Positions 11,101 through 22,009 of a stretch of DNA of 64,000 nt are shown here, piece after piece. Below the pieces are notes generated by a model. It was not told the DNA's origin, ran no database searches, and worked only from the letters and a program-made list of their open reading frames with translations. This stretch comes from Loripinus fragilis (taxonomy: Eukaryota; Mollusca; Bivalvia; Lucinida; Lucinidae), in contig OZ026525.1 of NCBI GenBank assembly GCA_964019695.1, positions 70,291,753 through 70,355,752 on the forward strand, read 5' to 3'. Positions within the stretch are counted from its first letter, which is position 1. Each line of letters begins with the position of its first letter. Position numbers and translations under genes: made by a program.

Positions 11101-14091
11101 TTGATTATTATTTCTATTCGGAAAAATTCACTTTTAAATAAGTTCATTAACGTCTTCTTACAATGTCTGTAAGTATGGTACTGTACCTACAAGTAAATTC
11201 TTATCATTATGCCTCACGCGAATTTCCCATTCAAAACTTCCATAGACGAACGACTGATATTTTAGAATATCACCAGTTGCTACAGCGACGTTGAATACTG
11301 CCACGTGTTTGCCATAGCAGGGGGTGATATTATAAAATATCAGGGCGGTCACATGATGCGCAACACTGATGCGCATATGGTTCGATCACGTCAGGAGTTT
11401 TTCCTAACCCTCTGTAGAAAAAAACTGAATATAACCAGACCAAAAACAGTGCATACATAGTACTACATACAAGGCAATACACATCCTAATCTCCAGCACT
11501 GATTCCTAAAAACCTTAAAACAATCTTAGATTGGTTTGGAAATGGAATATCCTACTGTCGTGCCAACCAAGAGTGACAGTGACGTACTATTTTGCTTACA
11601 ATTGTAAAGTAAAACATTAACTTGTACACTCCACTTGAGCTAATGCGAATTGATAGATCACTTGTGTATTAATCTCCTGTGGATAGGATTAATATACAAG
11701 TTATCTATCGATTCTAAGTCCCTGATATCGTTATATAAACAAAACATGGCATCACTGTCACTCTTGGCTGGCAGGACAGTATCTTATAGCTAAAATAGTT
11801 CTATTATATTTCCTCAGGCCACCACTGACACAGCAGTGAGCTGTTACTACCCTAGATGTAGCATGCAGTATCATATCACATGTTTAGCTGATCATTTCCT
11901 GAAAAAGAAAGGAGAAATGTCTACACATATCCTGCCTGTAGAAGGCGGCTGTCCGAAGTGTAAAGAGCCCTTAATTTGGGGAGATGTCATCAGATACAAA
12001 CACGGATGCTATCAGAATTTAACAGAAGTAAGTCAAACAGGGCGCACTCTTTTGTCCTCAAGTTTTATAGATTTTTAAGGTGTATTTTCTTTGCAGGAGG
12101 GTTGTTGTGTATAAACAATCACACACTATTTATCACATGACGTCGCGTCTGGGAATGATATAACGCCGTTTCATAAATCGATAAACCAGTTGTGGTTTAC
12201 AGATTTAGTAATGTAACGTAGTGACGTCCATTATAACGTTACGTACAAGTTGGCAAAATTTAAACGTTTTCACACCAAAACTGCTATTTGAATGTAATTT
12301 TAATGTCATGTGATGAACATAATCTGACATTCGTGCTCCTGTTTTATTAAACTTATTAAACTCGTTGGGAAAATCAATAAAATGCTCGGCAAAGTAAGAA
12401 AGAGGGCCAAGATCAGGAATCGATACAATCAAGCACTTCACCTGACCCAGGATATCAATGGGAAAGTGACAACGTCACAATTAGACATCACAAGCGAGAG
12501 ACAAGAGGTCAGCCCTTTCCAAGCAGGTGACCACAAGGCATCAACAAACAGACGTGCATGAAAGCATAACAAAACAAGACAGAAATACCATAAATGATCC
12601 ACAAAAGAAGCACGGCCTTGGAACGGTCAGTAAAAATATTTTACTGGAGGGCTTAAACCGGTTTAACGGTGCACCAACCTCACCCTTAGATCAGATGTGG
12701 ATCAAGACACACACCTCGTATTTTATCAATTTTTCCAAACTTAAAGCTGCATAGTCTGTAACTTTTGATCTTCTAATTTTAAAAATAATGTTTTTATTTT
12801 TCAAGAACAAAGTAAAAATACTCAAATTCAGGTAAACATTTTACCATTTTCGTAAATCTTAACAAGTTATCACTATCAAAACAACTGCATTTATGTTAAA
12901 ATTCAACGGTCTAGAATTATTGGAGGGACGCAAATAATTGCCAACAAGAGAAAAATACACCTATTTGATAAGATAATTCACTTTTCCATGCAGTTTTCAG
13001 CTGTACGAAGCATTTTTATTGTGAAAACATAGCTTAATTCTACTTTTACGAATGATTTAAAAAGAAAATAAAATTTTTCGAAAAATGTTCATAGTTACAG
13101 AGTATGCAAATGCCACAGTGATTCTTATCACGTCATCATGCAATATTTTGCAGCAAAAAAGGGGCAGTTAAAACTGTCAAATAACAAAATTATTGCATAA
13201 TTTTTATTTCATTAACACATTTTGTGACTAAAATTTGTAAATTTTGCTTTCAACATTCTCCTTTTTAAGATCGTCTGATCTGTTAAACTTTGCTGTGATA
13301 ACTTAGAGGGAGCATTGGTCTTAAAAGTCTAAATAACCTAGCACTTTTCTATCTGTTGTTTGTACACAGCATCGCAGTTTGGCATTTTCATACTGAGAGG
13401 TAACCTAGAAAACCCTTTCGTTTGAGGAAATATATGTGTTTCGAAATACCTAAATCTCGGTTTTGGACTCAAAATAAGTATGGTAGAGTAATATAAAAAG
13501 CATTTTAAGTTATAATTGGAAAAAAGATGAGTGCAAAACAATGAAAACGCAATATGTTGTACCCCATTTTATGAGAGGCGAAATTAAAAGTTTTAGTTTC
13601 CTCTTAGTTATCACACTTAACTAGCGAGGTTACCAGTAACTATTTAAAGTTGGGGAATATTGATTAGTTTTGAAGGTCAATGTTACTTGACTGGTGCTTG
13701 AAGCTTGCCTTGGCTGGACCCACCATGGCACAATTAGTAATTTTCTTTCGGTTTGTTCAGGTCTTTTTCCAGCAATCTTGTTAAATATTGATACACTAAG
13801 TATGGGAATGTCCATTGTGTCATTTTAGGGGTCAAAGCCTCACATGTAGATTTTTCTGAATGTTCCTGAAGGTAGTTTAATCTTAACGAACAGTGCATAC
13901 ACTGATTAAATGCAGCATTATCATATGGGTCTTCACTGTTTGCCAAAGTATCCCTCTAGGGATGTCGGATAAACAAAGAGTTAAGTAACCTTTTAATGAA
14001 ATTATACCATTTTCTTTATTTGCAGTGTTCACAGAGTGATGATTCGGACAGTGATCACTGGGCAAATGAACTTCAATCTCAGATCTCTTGA
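8148..14091 (+). CDS. SLX1: SLX1 structure-specific endonuclease subunit (partial at 5' end, 4 exons)
   Basis: Spliced product from join(8148-8199, 8963-9337, 11818-12027, 14026-14091), about 233 visible residues. Exon 1 of this set reads EMVLIIHGFPNEISGLR, leading into FEWAWQHPDKSRRL, a hallmark of SLX1. After the helical linker comes a Cys/His-rich C4HC3 finger: CAIC, CYYPRC, MQYHITCLADHF and CPKCKEPLIWGD. The protein ends DSDHWANELQSQIS. SLX1 is the GIY-YIG nuclease that, bound to SLX4, cleaves Holliday junctions, flaps and replication forks in the nucleus. All splice phases agree (first junction inside a Trp codon, the others phase 0) and all junctions are GT/AG. The roughly 65 N-terminal residues holding GIY-YIG and the catalytic Arg are missing; they must be in an upstream exon not seen here. 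Total length would fit the family (about 275-300 residues). Confidence 0.95.
8229..8474. mobile_element. MITE with ~36-bp inverted ends in SLX1 intron
   Basis: The left end TTAGGCTTAAATGAAATGTA...GTGTGGTTCCTGTTG is mirrored at the right end by CAACAGGAACCACAC...TTTCATTTAGGCCTTA. The internal halves both contain TACCTACCCTAA. About 245 bp, no coding capacity. It lies in the intron between the 8148 and 8963 exons. Confidence 0.8.
8963..9337 (+). CDS. SLX1: SLX1 exon: linker region and first zinc ligands
   Basis: 375 bp, 125 codons, acceptor attgcttttcag, donor gtaatt. Starts FEWAWQHPDKSRR; continues with the conserved helix YRFRIVSNMLRTGPWNRLAL and TVRWLKQEY; then a polar Ser-rich linker; ends CAICVKRIQ with the first Cys pair of the finger. 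An in-frame TAA soon after the donor limits read-through. Confidence 0.95.
9421..9655. mobile_element. Foldback element, CATGTGCGGATCCAGA family, 5-bp target duplication
   Basis: Ends CATGGGCGGATCCAGA and TCTGGATCCGCGGATG are inverted. The core has two arms of a hairpin: GGGCCATCATCGGCACGCCAG and CTGGCTGGTGTGCCAATGAT. It is flanked by GCATT on both sides (9416-9420 and 9656-9660). Relatives are 18161-18466, 33029-33329, 33955-34410 and 34806-35084. Non-coding. Confidence 0.8.
10180..10280. repeat. Hairpin, arms about 40 bp
   Basis: CATCTTCACAAGCCAATGG and GTACTAAGTCCACTT are mirrored by AAGTGGACTTAGTAC and CCTTGGCTTGCGAAGATG, around the loop CCTTACGTGCGTAAGG. CTGTCTGTTC occurs just outside both arms. 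It lies in an SLX1 intron. Confidence 0.7.
10340..10940 (+). repeat. Dispersed repeat shared with 36150-36300 and 37965-38180
   Basis: AGAGCTGTTTGCTTT and GGCATTTCCTGGTCATACTCA recur at 36176-36295. CAGGGTCTTTCTT, TTGTAGGCCAGTGTG and AATCACACAGTCTAA followed by AACTTGGAATGTGT recur at 37973-38180. Together the two distant pieces look like parts of one element of about 600 bp. A (GA)n run is at 10408-10424. Confidence 0.55.
11553..11781. mobile_element. TA-flanked MITE just upstream of SLX1 finger exon
   Basis: Inverted ends TACTGTCGTGCCAACCAAGA and TCTTGGCTGGCAGGACAGTA extend about 30 bp. An inner hairpin (TTGTGTATTAATC and GGATTAATATACAAGTT) is near 11660-11702. TA at each end fits Tc1/mariner-like non-autonomous elements. 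It ends 36 bp before the splice acceptor at 11817. Confidence 0.75.
11818..12027 (+). CDS. SLX1: SLX1 exon: C4HC3 zinc finger
   Basis: 210 bp, 70 codons, acceptor tttcctcag, donor gtaagt. Contains CYYPRC, then HITCLADHFLKKK and the last ligand pair CPKCKEPLIWGD, the RING/PHD-like domain needed for binding SLX4 in known SLX1 proteins. Zinc ligands visible are Cys, Cys, His, Cys, Cys and Cys. Confidence 0.95.
12120..12400. repeat. Dispersed repeat copy, 'CACATGACGTCGCGTC' family
   Basis: Starts CACATGACGTCGCGTCTGGG, followed by ATCGATAAACCAGTTGTGGT, ACGTCCATTATAACGTTACG and CATTCGTGCTCCTG. Nearly the same order is seen at 58890-59230. It is rich in TGACGT sites. Its right part is cut by family P at 12416. 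Confidence 0.7.
12416..12712 (-). repeat. Family P copy, minus strand
   Basis: Begins AGGAATCGATACAATCAAG, then CACCTGACCCAGGATATCAA, CGCCTTGGAACGG-like block, GGGCTTAAACCGGTTTAACG and CAGATGTGGATCAAGACAC. It is the reverse complement of the right half of 2120-2875. The target was the repeat at 12120. Confidence 0.75.
12740..13200. repeat. Dispersed repeat, inverted relative to 39240-39545
   Basis: AAGCTGCATAGTCTGTAACT at the left, then CAGGTAAACATTTTACCATT, CTAGAATTATTGGAGGGACG and ATGAAAACATAGCTTAATTC-like blocks appear in reverse complement and reverse order at 39240-39545. The two copies are 26 kb apart. No coding content. Confidence 0.65.
14026..14091 (+). CDS. SLX1: SLX1 terminal exon
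   Basis: 66 bp, acceptor tttatttgcag; reads CSQSDDSDSDHWANELQSQIS then TGA at 14089-14091. The acidic stretch followed by HW..L matches the C-terminal tail of SLX1 proteins. Phase 0 with the preceding exon. The end of the 3'UTR is not defined; I see no convincing AATAAA close by. Confidence 0.85.
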   Translation, partial: CSQSDDSDSDHWANELQSQIS

Positions 14092-15242
14092 CCAAGGCTT
14101 GAAATTATTTGAAAGTCTGAAGACTAGTGCAATATGGTTTAGACAGTGACCACTGAGCCAACAAAACTCAGATCACCTAACTTTAATAATGACAATATGG
14201 CTATTGGATTGACCTTGCTGAAAATAACATTATGTAATGTATTTGATGGACTTTAAAAATCATCTTCAAAAACAAGACCAAATATACAGATTTTAGTCAC
14301 CCGATATAGGAGGAAGGGGGCTGTAAAAGGAACTGCTTCCATGTGTGTGTACATATGAGCAGCTGTCTGTCACAATTCTTGTGTCTCCAACTCTTACACA
14401 ATCAACTTATTTTCTTGAAACTTTTCATGTTTTCCTGCTCTGGATAGAAGATTTGCATGTGGGTTTGGATTTGATTCTATCATATTTGATGGAGTTACAG
14501 CGCTTCGGACATAGAAGTCCCTTATGAAATGCATCTTAACCCTGACTTACACTTAACTGATTTGTGTGTTAGGAGAAATTTCTGAAGGGGAGTTCCCAAC
14601 TCTTTTTGCTGAATAATTATGTTGAAGTTATGCCCCAGTCAAACACACACACACACATTACAGAATTGCAAATTGTTTAGGATATTTCAGCAGTCACCCA
14701 CAGAAATTTGTAAGAGTGGCCTATTATTTTGAGGCATTTACGAGACATAGCTACCTTTGATGCAGATAGATACGGATGTTTGAGAGTAAATGTGGATGTC
14801 AGTGGTTAGATGCATTGCCTTTAAACTGACACAGTAGAGATAGAAACAGATAGATACAGACTACTTTTCCTATATAACCTTCAGTTACCTTTACATACAT
14901 ATAAATGTGAATAGATAGATACCTTCCGATACAGACTGTTGCACATGTCTTGCGGATAGAAGGTGTGACATACACAACAGCCAGTATCTGCTGCTGATAG
15001 ACTTTCTGATGGTTGAATCAAATATTGAATTGTTAATATGTCACTCAATAATTAGTGTGTTCTGATACGGATTATTATATTTTATAAACATATATATGAT
15101 GTCGTTTTTATGAATCCCTCTTTCTTTTTTCCTAAAAGCAAAGGAAAATTAAGGTCAAAGAAGGTCAAAGAAATTAACGTCTATGAAATATACATTTAAT
15201 TCGTAAATCTATATGTTAATATATTTTAATGCCCTTCGCCTG
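14092..15242. other. SLX1 3' flank, no gene seen
   Basis: Presumed 3'UTR then intergenic DNA. A short (AC)n run is at 14643-14658, and loose GATAGATA-type repeats lie between 14760 and 14930. No second gene. Confidence 0.4.
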
Positions 15243-15905
15243 TCTATCTGTCAGTCCGTCATTCAATCCGCATCAGTTTTGTGTCCACTCCATATCTCCT
15301 GAACCCTTTGAGCGATTTTCATTATACTTCACTCAAATGTTCAAGTGGGACGATGTGCAGAGCACATGACGCAGCTACCTAGACTGAAGGTCATCGGTCA
15401 TGTTCATGGGATTTATCCTTCCATTTCGTGTCCGCTCCATATCTCCTGAAACCTTTAAACAATTTACATTCAACTTCACCCAAATGTTGCTCTCAGTGAG
15501 ATGATGTGCAGAGAAAATGACTCAGCTATGCAGACTTAAGGTCAAGGTCACACTTCAAGGTCATTTGATTTACCCTTCAATCTGTGTCGCCTCCATATCA
15601 CGTGAACCATTTGAACGATTTTCAATAAACTTCACTCAAATGTTCCTCTCAATGAGACGGTGTGCAGAGCACATGACCAAGCTACCTAGACTCAAGGTCA
15701 CAGGTCAAGGTCATGGGATTCGCCCTTGATTTCCTTGTCCGCTTCGTATCTCCTGAACCCTTTGGACGATTTTCATTAAACTTCATCCAAATGTTCCTCT
15801 CATTGAGACGATGTGCAGAGCAAATGACTCAGCTACGCAGATTCCGGGTTAAGGTCATGGGATTTACCCTTGAATTTCGTGTCTGCTCCATAACTCCACT
15901 GCTGT
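15243..15905 (+). repeat. Satellite-like tandem array, unit ~135 bp, about 5 copies
   Basis: Each unit carries GTGTCCGCTCCATATCTCCT, TGAACCCTTTGAACGATTTT, CACTCAAATGTTCCTCTCA, GATGTGCAGAGCACATGAC and TCAAGGTCATGGGATTTACC-like blocks. The units are 80-90% alike by eye. Open frames in it come only from the periodicity. A more diverged array of the same unit is inside the element at 47255-52338 (about 48290-49170). Confidence 0.85.
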
Positions 15906-16619
15906 CTTGTTTTACTTGTATTGAACATGTATCTATTTCATGTTCCGTTGAAGGGGGTGAAGGTTAAACCACCAGGGGCCCAACAGATATTAATTTAACA
16001 ATTTCTATGGAGCAGTACAATACAATGCAAATTTATTTGCATATCAGCAAAAAACAATGTCTTTGTCTATATACAATTGAAAGCAATATGACATACAGTT
16101 AGTCTGTTATATAAACCCACAAGCATGGTGAGCTGCAGAGACAAACTCCACCACTCCATCCGTTACCAATACATATACGCATGCTCTTACGCATATATAT
16201 GCATAGGTCCGGGTGGGTCGAATTTAGATGCATACGTCGTCTTTGCAACTATCCATATTATGTGCAGTAAGTTAATAACTACATTTTTTCAAAAGACGGC
16301 TAATTCTTCAAGAATAATGTCAATTTAGTTTAAGCATAGCTAAAATTAGATATGTATTAGAAATAAATCTAAAGAAATATAGGCTAAATGTGTTTATGTT
16401 CATATTAGATATGGTTGAGTTTTGGTTTAATGCTTTTGAATGCTTACATTTATTGTTTCTCTATGTTTTTACTCATCGGCAAAACTTTTGTGAAACTTTT
16501 CAAAATTTGGGTGCGGATGAAACAGAGGCTGCGGATAAGACACAGACTTTATGGACTCTATGGATGCGATATGGACCATTAATAGAAATTTTTCATTTTC
16601 CTTAACCTTTCCACAACTT

Positions 16620-16711
16620 GGAAAGTTGGAACTTTGTATACAGGCTGATCTGAGGCTTTGCTCGTCGCACATACCACATTGTTGGAAATCTCATGTCGCG
16701 GCTCAATCCGA
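16620..16711. repeat. Half copy of the GAGCCGCGGCATGAG foldback family
   Basis: Only the right half is present: CAGGCTGATCTGAGGCTTTG, CACATACCACATTGTTGGAA and CATGTCGCGGCTCA. Confidence 0.6.
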
Positions 16712-17235
16712 ATCTTTGAGAGAGGCAAGGGTGAAGCGTGGAGATTCATATTTGCTCAAATTGTTGCCTTCAGATATCAAAGATGACCATCGTAAGAGGC
16801 GTCTGTTCATTTATAACAGCCATATTGCATGGCATGATGAGTCTCATCCAGGTTAGCGAACTCGGCCCATTTGAGCTTCTAGTTTTACCTGTAGGCGCCT
16901 GTATTGCGTAACTGGAGCGCTGCCTTTTCATGGTTTCTAATCGACCATCAGTATTTGGTCGGCGTGTGAAAAGACAAACAGATACCCGCCCCTTTGTTGA
17001 CTATCGATCGTAATTCAAAATCTAATAACTTCTAAAAGCAAATAAATTTACGAATACTAAACACCCAATAATGTACATTATAAAAGGAATTGTTCTCCAT
17101 AAATAATGTTTACATGCCATAAAGTTATCATTTTAACGTTACTAGAGACAAATAAAAACCAATCGGTAGCACTTATCATCCCAACTTGAATCGTATTTGG
17201 TATAAAGTTTGGTGATCCGAGACACCCATTGAGTC

Positions 17236-17446
17236 GCGGTATGAGATTTCCAACAATTAGACATTTTGACAAGTGTAGACTCGGACGAGCCTCTGCAGCC
17301 TCCTCTTAAGCTTAGAAACTCTAAATGGTGTTCAGTCAGTAGCTTAACAATAATAGAATACCCAAACTGCGCGTATGTGCAGGCTGATCTAAGGCTTTGC
17401 TGGTCGCACATACCACATTGTTGTAAATCTCATGCACTGGCTCATA
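17236..17446. mobile_element. GAGCCGCGGCATGAG foldback element (family M)
   Basis: Inverted ends GAGTCGCGGTATGAGATTTC and GAAATCTCATGC-type (here GTAAATCTCATGCACTGGCTC). Inside are 'GACAAGTGTAGACTC', 'AGCCTCCTCTTAAGCTTAGA' and a truncated inner palindrome. Full copies are about 240 bp (19093, 21524, 33362, 39764, 57453 and 59277). Confidence 0.8.
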
Positions 17447-17554
17447 TCAGATATCGATGGGCATTCGGCACTCGGGCAGATATGTGTGTCTCGGGTTGAT
17501 TCAGGGTATGGTATGAAAAATGCCATATAATAATCTCTATTGGTCGCATTTGTG

Positions 17555-17790
17555 TTAACCCTTAAAGCGCCAAGAAAGAAATGCATCTGAAAATGTCGTC
17601 TGCTGAAGTCGTCTGCTGCAAATTATTGCCTAACATTACTGGTAAATTTAGTATAGAAGCAAACAGCGTGGACCCAGAACAGACTGCTCCTATAGGAGCA
17701 GTCTGATCTGGGTCCACACTGTTTGTCATAGAGGCTTCTTAAACATTTCAGCAGACGAGAAAAGCAGACGACTAAGGGTTACACGTTAGT
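17555..17790. repeat. Palindromic element, ~235 bp
   Basis: The centre AGACTGCTCCTATAGGAGCAGTCT (17682-17705) is a perfect palindrome, with flanking TGGACCCAGA and TCTGGGTCCA and outer GTCGTCTGCTG and CAGCAGACGA arms. Outer TTAACCCTTA and TAAGGGTTA close it. Diverged relatives at 39030-39190 and 39545-39730 share the CTTCTATACT and ATTTTTAAGAAG blocks. Confidence 0.75.
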
Positions 17791-18160
17791 CACTCTTTCA
17801 ACATCCAGCTGGACTTGAAGTCCAAATTTGGCTTGGCAGAAGTATAGGGTAAAAACTCGAAAATTCGAACGCCAATTTTTGAATTCCTAGTTTATTCGAA
17901 ATGAATTTGGGACACACTTGATAAGTGGACATATTTACATATTTATGAACTATTTGAATATTTGTTTATGAAAAAACATACTTTGTTGGTGCGTAAAAGA
18001 AATGTTTTCACTGAGACGTTTCTTTTACGCACCGAAAACGTATGTTTTATTATAATCATTTTAGGGGTTATATATATACTTTCTACCTCTCTATAATTCG
18101 AACTTTCAATTCTTCGAAATAAACTCTGGTCCCTAGGACTTCGAATTTGCAAGATTCGAC

Positions 18161-18466
18161 CATGTGCGGATCCAGATGGGGGCAGTGCCCCCCCCCCCCC
18201 CCCGACAATCACAAAAATATAGGGTATCCTAGCAATACTGGCCCCGATCCCCTGAAAAATCACAAAGCTACCAAGCCAGCATTTAATGTTGGGCCATCAT
18301 CGGCACGCCAGCGAAACGCCATTTAAATGGAGTTTCGCTGGCGGGCCGATGATGGCCCGATTTTAGTGGTATTTAGATCCACCCATTGACTAAAAAAACA
18401 AAAAAACTTTTATCAAAGTTGCCCCCCCCCCCCCCCTCTGGTAAAAACATTCTGGATCCGCGCATG
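18161..18466. mobile_element. Foldback element, CATGTGCGGATCCAGA family, 5-bp target duplication
   Basis: Ends CATGTGCGGATCCAGA and TCTGGATCCGCGCATG, flanked by TCGAC on both sides (18156-18160 and 18467-18471). The central palindrome is GGGCCATCATCGGCACGCCA / TGGCGGGCCGATGATGGCCC around CGCCATTTAAATGG. Each half carries a poly-C run next to the end. Confidence 0.85.
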
Positions 18467-19092
18467 TCGACTTCCTACTACGGGTTAGCGAGGGCTCTTT
18501 CGAGACAGCACGCCTAAACATTCATCTGATGTACATGTATTAAAATCTCATGTGCTGGTTCCATAAACGATTGTCTGATTTTTTAACTCTCTATTTAATA
18601 TTTAATTCTAGTGCATTTCTGTACGTATAAAAAAATGAACCCAACATTTCATTAGTGCGTCACGTATATAATCCGCAATTTATAAGTACCCATTGAACGA
18701 ATTTCCACCCAATGGCAAAATTTAAAGGCCTTAATAACATTATTCGGGCTTGATTGTTAACAACTCTTTCATAATCTGTCGACTAAGCAAATATCACGGG
18801 TGGTTCCGTTCAGGTGCCGAAAAGTTCAATAGATTAACACTAATCTTGTTAATCGTGAGTTTTAAAAGTCAACCTTAACGATGTTAGAAAGGAGTTTGAG
18901 CTTTTTTGGAAACCGAGCACGCGCAGCTGCGCACACTGATCTGTCAACCTCGGCGAAATCTTTATAACAAATACCGAGCACCAAATGGCACTGCCATCGC
19001 TTGCAGGTTTATCTGACAATGGGGTTAACGTTTTTGCACACATAAAAGACAAATTGTATGGTTCACACTGAAATTTGATTCGATCGTCATTG

Positions 19093-19330
19093 GAGCCGCG
19101 ACTTGAAATTTTCGACAATGTGGTATGATCGACCAGCAAAGGCTCAGACCAGCCTGCGCATACACGCAGTCTGATCAGAGCCATTGCTAGTCGCTTGAAT
19201 ATTCTATGACTGTTAAGCTACTGCTCGAACAGCATTTGGAGTTTCTAAGCTTATAAGAAGGCTGCACAGGCTCGTCTGAGTCTATTCATGTAAAAATGCT
19301 ACATTGTTGGAAATCACATGCCGCGGCTCA
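19093..19330. mobile_element. Family M foldback element
   Basis: Starts GAGCCGCGACTTGAAATTTT and ends GAAATCACATGCCGCGGCTC. The inner nested hairpin GCAAAGGCTCAGACCAGC / GCAGTCTGATCAGAGCCATTGC is intact. Confidence 0.8.
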
Positions 19331-20679
19331 TTTAATCATTATCGTGCTGAATTCAAATGTGGTCGCTAACTGCGAACAGTGTAGACACAGTCATTCTTTT
19401 GTCTCCTAGAAACCTGGTGATCAGATTCATTGTGTCATTAATAAAAGTTTAGACAGAAATCGATTTTTAAAATGATCGTTTTTGGATCGAATTTGATAAA
19501 TTACCTTATTTAGCACAGGAAAAAAATAGCTATAAAGATTAAATATACATAATAGACACATTGGTCGTGTCTCGCCAAAGGTACCTAATGCTATAGAACA
19601 GCGACTGGTCGTACAGTCTGATCATGAGAACGTTGAACATCGCTGTTTGCAGACAAAGAAGATCAACAGCGAATACGCATATAAATCTATGTTAAGACTT
19701 GATTAGTAAACGGGTGTGAGCCAATTATGAAATTCTGTGTACGTTCCTGTAGAATTCGGGTCTTTTATACCAAGACAGGGCCGTCACGGTAATATCTTAT
19801 TGACAATCCAATATATACAGTAAGGCAGCACAAAACCCCTTCTTTAGACATGTTTGCGCTGTGCCAATGTCGCTATTGGTTTTAAATAGCTTAAGAGAGA
19901 TTGTTTCTGAAGGTCGCGAGTTTTTCTTTGGCTTGAAAGGAAACTTTTAATGAGCTTAGGCAAAGTTAATACCTATAACATATTGGTCGACTTGATGACC
20001 GCGTGTTTGGTGAAGGCTTCGGCTGTTTAAAGTCCTTGACAACGGGCGAGGTGGACGGTTAGAGAGATTTCTCAGGGTCTTCAAGGCTTATGATGGAGTT
20101 GTTTAAAGGATAAAAGAAAACAATAGGAGAAGCTAACATGCGGCGTATGAGCACTGCAATTGATAAAGGTATTATTTTAATATTTTTTTAATTTATTACA
20201 AGTATGTTAACTCATTGCCTATGCCTTTCGCCGTCTGCTGTGGTCTTTGCAAAACAGTTTGGCCCCAGTGATTATGTAGTGTACATTTGCAAATGTACTG
20301 CAGCATTCATTGGCGTAGCGCCCATTACGCAGTAAACGCACGTGCGTAACAAAAATAGTAACACTCGAGGGAGCTCACCAAATGTGGGTAAAAGTGATTT
20401 TTCATACCTTAAGGAACTGCTCTTAAAGGAAAAGATTTGCTCCCTCTGGTGGCAAATTCTTTTCTTTAAGAGAAGTTTCACTTTTAAAATGGGACTCAAT
20501 TGAAGAAAATCACTGCTTAATCCAGTAGTCTCCCTTTGATGTGCGTAACATTTCAGCGTTCTGGCTCCGTCAAGGCATCTCATTGGATACGGTCATATAT
20601 TTGCGACAGTATATCGTCGCTAAGTGGTCAGATGCTTGCTGCATGTGCAACGTTCTTCTTAGCAGTGCATTAGAATGCA

Positions 20680-21910
20680 AGGAGTAGACCTTGCATATTA
20701 CCAATATATTTTGGACTAAAGTTTATTAAGGGTGGTACAAAGTCCCCTTTATAATGGACGAAAATGGTACCTAGGGGATTTTTGAATCGTTTATTTTGTA
20801 TAAGGACCAAATTGTAAAACGAAATAAATTTCGCCTGAAAAGATATGATCAAGTGGTATTAGGACCGCATTCCTCTCCACAAATACCCTTACTAATGTTC
20901 AGGACTGCGATCTTGGAAATCATAATCGCGGCTATGGCCCAGAATGATACAGTTTACATCAATTGGTGAATTGGACACACGAGTTTTCCTTGTTTTTCTT
21001 GTTTTTTTAATGAGGGCCAAGATTAAAATGTACCCCGCTCGCATGAAATGTACTAAATATGAAACCTGTGCAAAATTGCACAGTTTTCATATTTTGTACA
21101 TTGTCTGTGATTGTGACTGCAAAATAGAACTACCACATATAATTGAAGCAGTTCATTTTTAAACTTGTTAGCTCGTTCTTGAAATTATTGGTGAAGTGCT
21201 TCTGGATTCCCTCTGAACAACTGTATAGAACAGCAAAACTACCTATAAACTGGAAACCAGCGATGAAGCAATTTTGAAGATTGTATTATATTTGTGGAAA
21301 AGTCGCATTTTTGGCGGGAAACGCGGTCTGCAGTTTTTATTTTTACATCATTATTCAGCCGGGCCCCGAGGCTATTAAACTTTTTTCATGCTTAACTCAA
21401 CTGAGCATTACATGTCAACTGTTCATAAAAGCTAAAGTACAGAAATATAAAGGTTGTTTCCTGCTTAAACATCCAGATGGTGTAGTTATCCTGCTAATAA
21501 ACGTAAACATGCCAACAATTGTTGAGCCATGACATGTGATTTCAAACATTGTGGTATTTTGACAAGTGTAGATTCAGATGAGCCTGTGCAGACTCATTTT
21601 AAGCTTAGAAACCTCAAATGAGGTTTGGTCAGTAGTTCAACAGTCATAGAATATTTAAGCGACCAGCAAATGCTCTGGTCAGTCTGCGCGTATGCGCAGG
21701 CTGGTCTGAGCCTTTGCTGGTCGCATATACCAAATTGATGGAAATCTCATGCCACGGCTCATTTATGAGCAGAATAAACGTTCATGTTCAGCTGAAAACA
21801 CCAGACCTCCATATTGGCAAAACTCTTAATTTGTTTACCCACTTTTTTAACAAATGTATTTGCTATTCTGTAGAAAGTGATATGTTCACATTGTGTGAAA
21901 AGACGCCCAA
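20680..21910. repeat. Longer dispersed repeat (relative at 40870-41420) with a family M insertion at 21524-21760
   Basis: Shared blocks with 40940-41400 include a GAAACC(T)...TTGCAC...TTTCATA hairpin, CTTCTGGATTCCCTCTG, TTGAAGATTGTATT-like, GTCGCATTTTTGGC-like, and TATTTGCTATTCTGTA with TTCACATTGT. The order is the same in both. Family M interrupts this copy. Confidence 0.5.
21524..21760. mobile_element. Family M foldback element inside a longer repeat
   Basis: Begins GAGCCATGACATGTGATTTC and ends GAAATCTCATGCCACGGCTC. The central palindrome GCGTATGCGC sits inside GACCAGCAAATGCTCTGGTC and GGCTGGTCTGAGCCTTTGCT. Confidence 0.8.
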
Positions 21911-22009
21911 CCCCTGCTCTAAGCTACAAGTATCTCTGCCACACGCGAAGGGTGGGTGGGAAGGCGAAATGTCTATTTCAGCCTCAGATTTTAGTAAAGT
22001 TTAGTTGCA

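Noticed and set aside
15517..15967. Two open frames with similar protein sequence
   Set aside because: They are the tandem satellite units read in frame; the similarity is due to the repeat period.
18849..19184. 111-codon open frame on the minus strand
   Set aside because: Overlaps a family M foldback element; several short frames of the 'LRxCAGWSEPLLV' type in the window come from this repeat.
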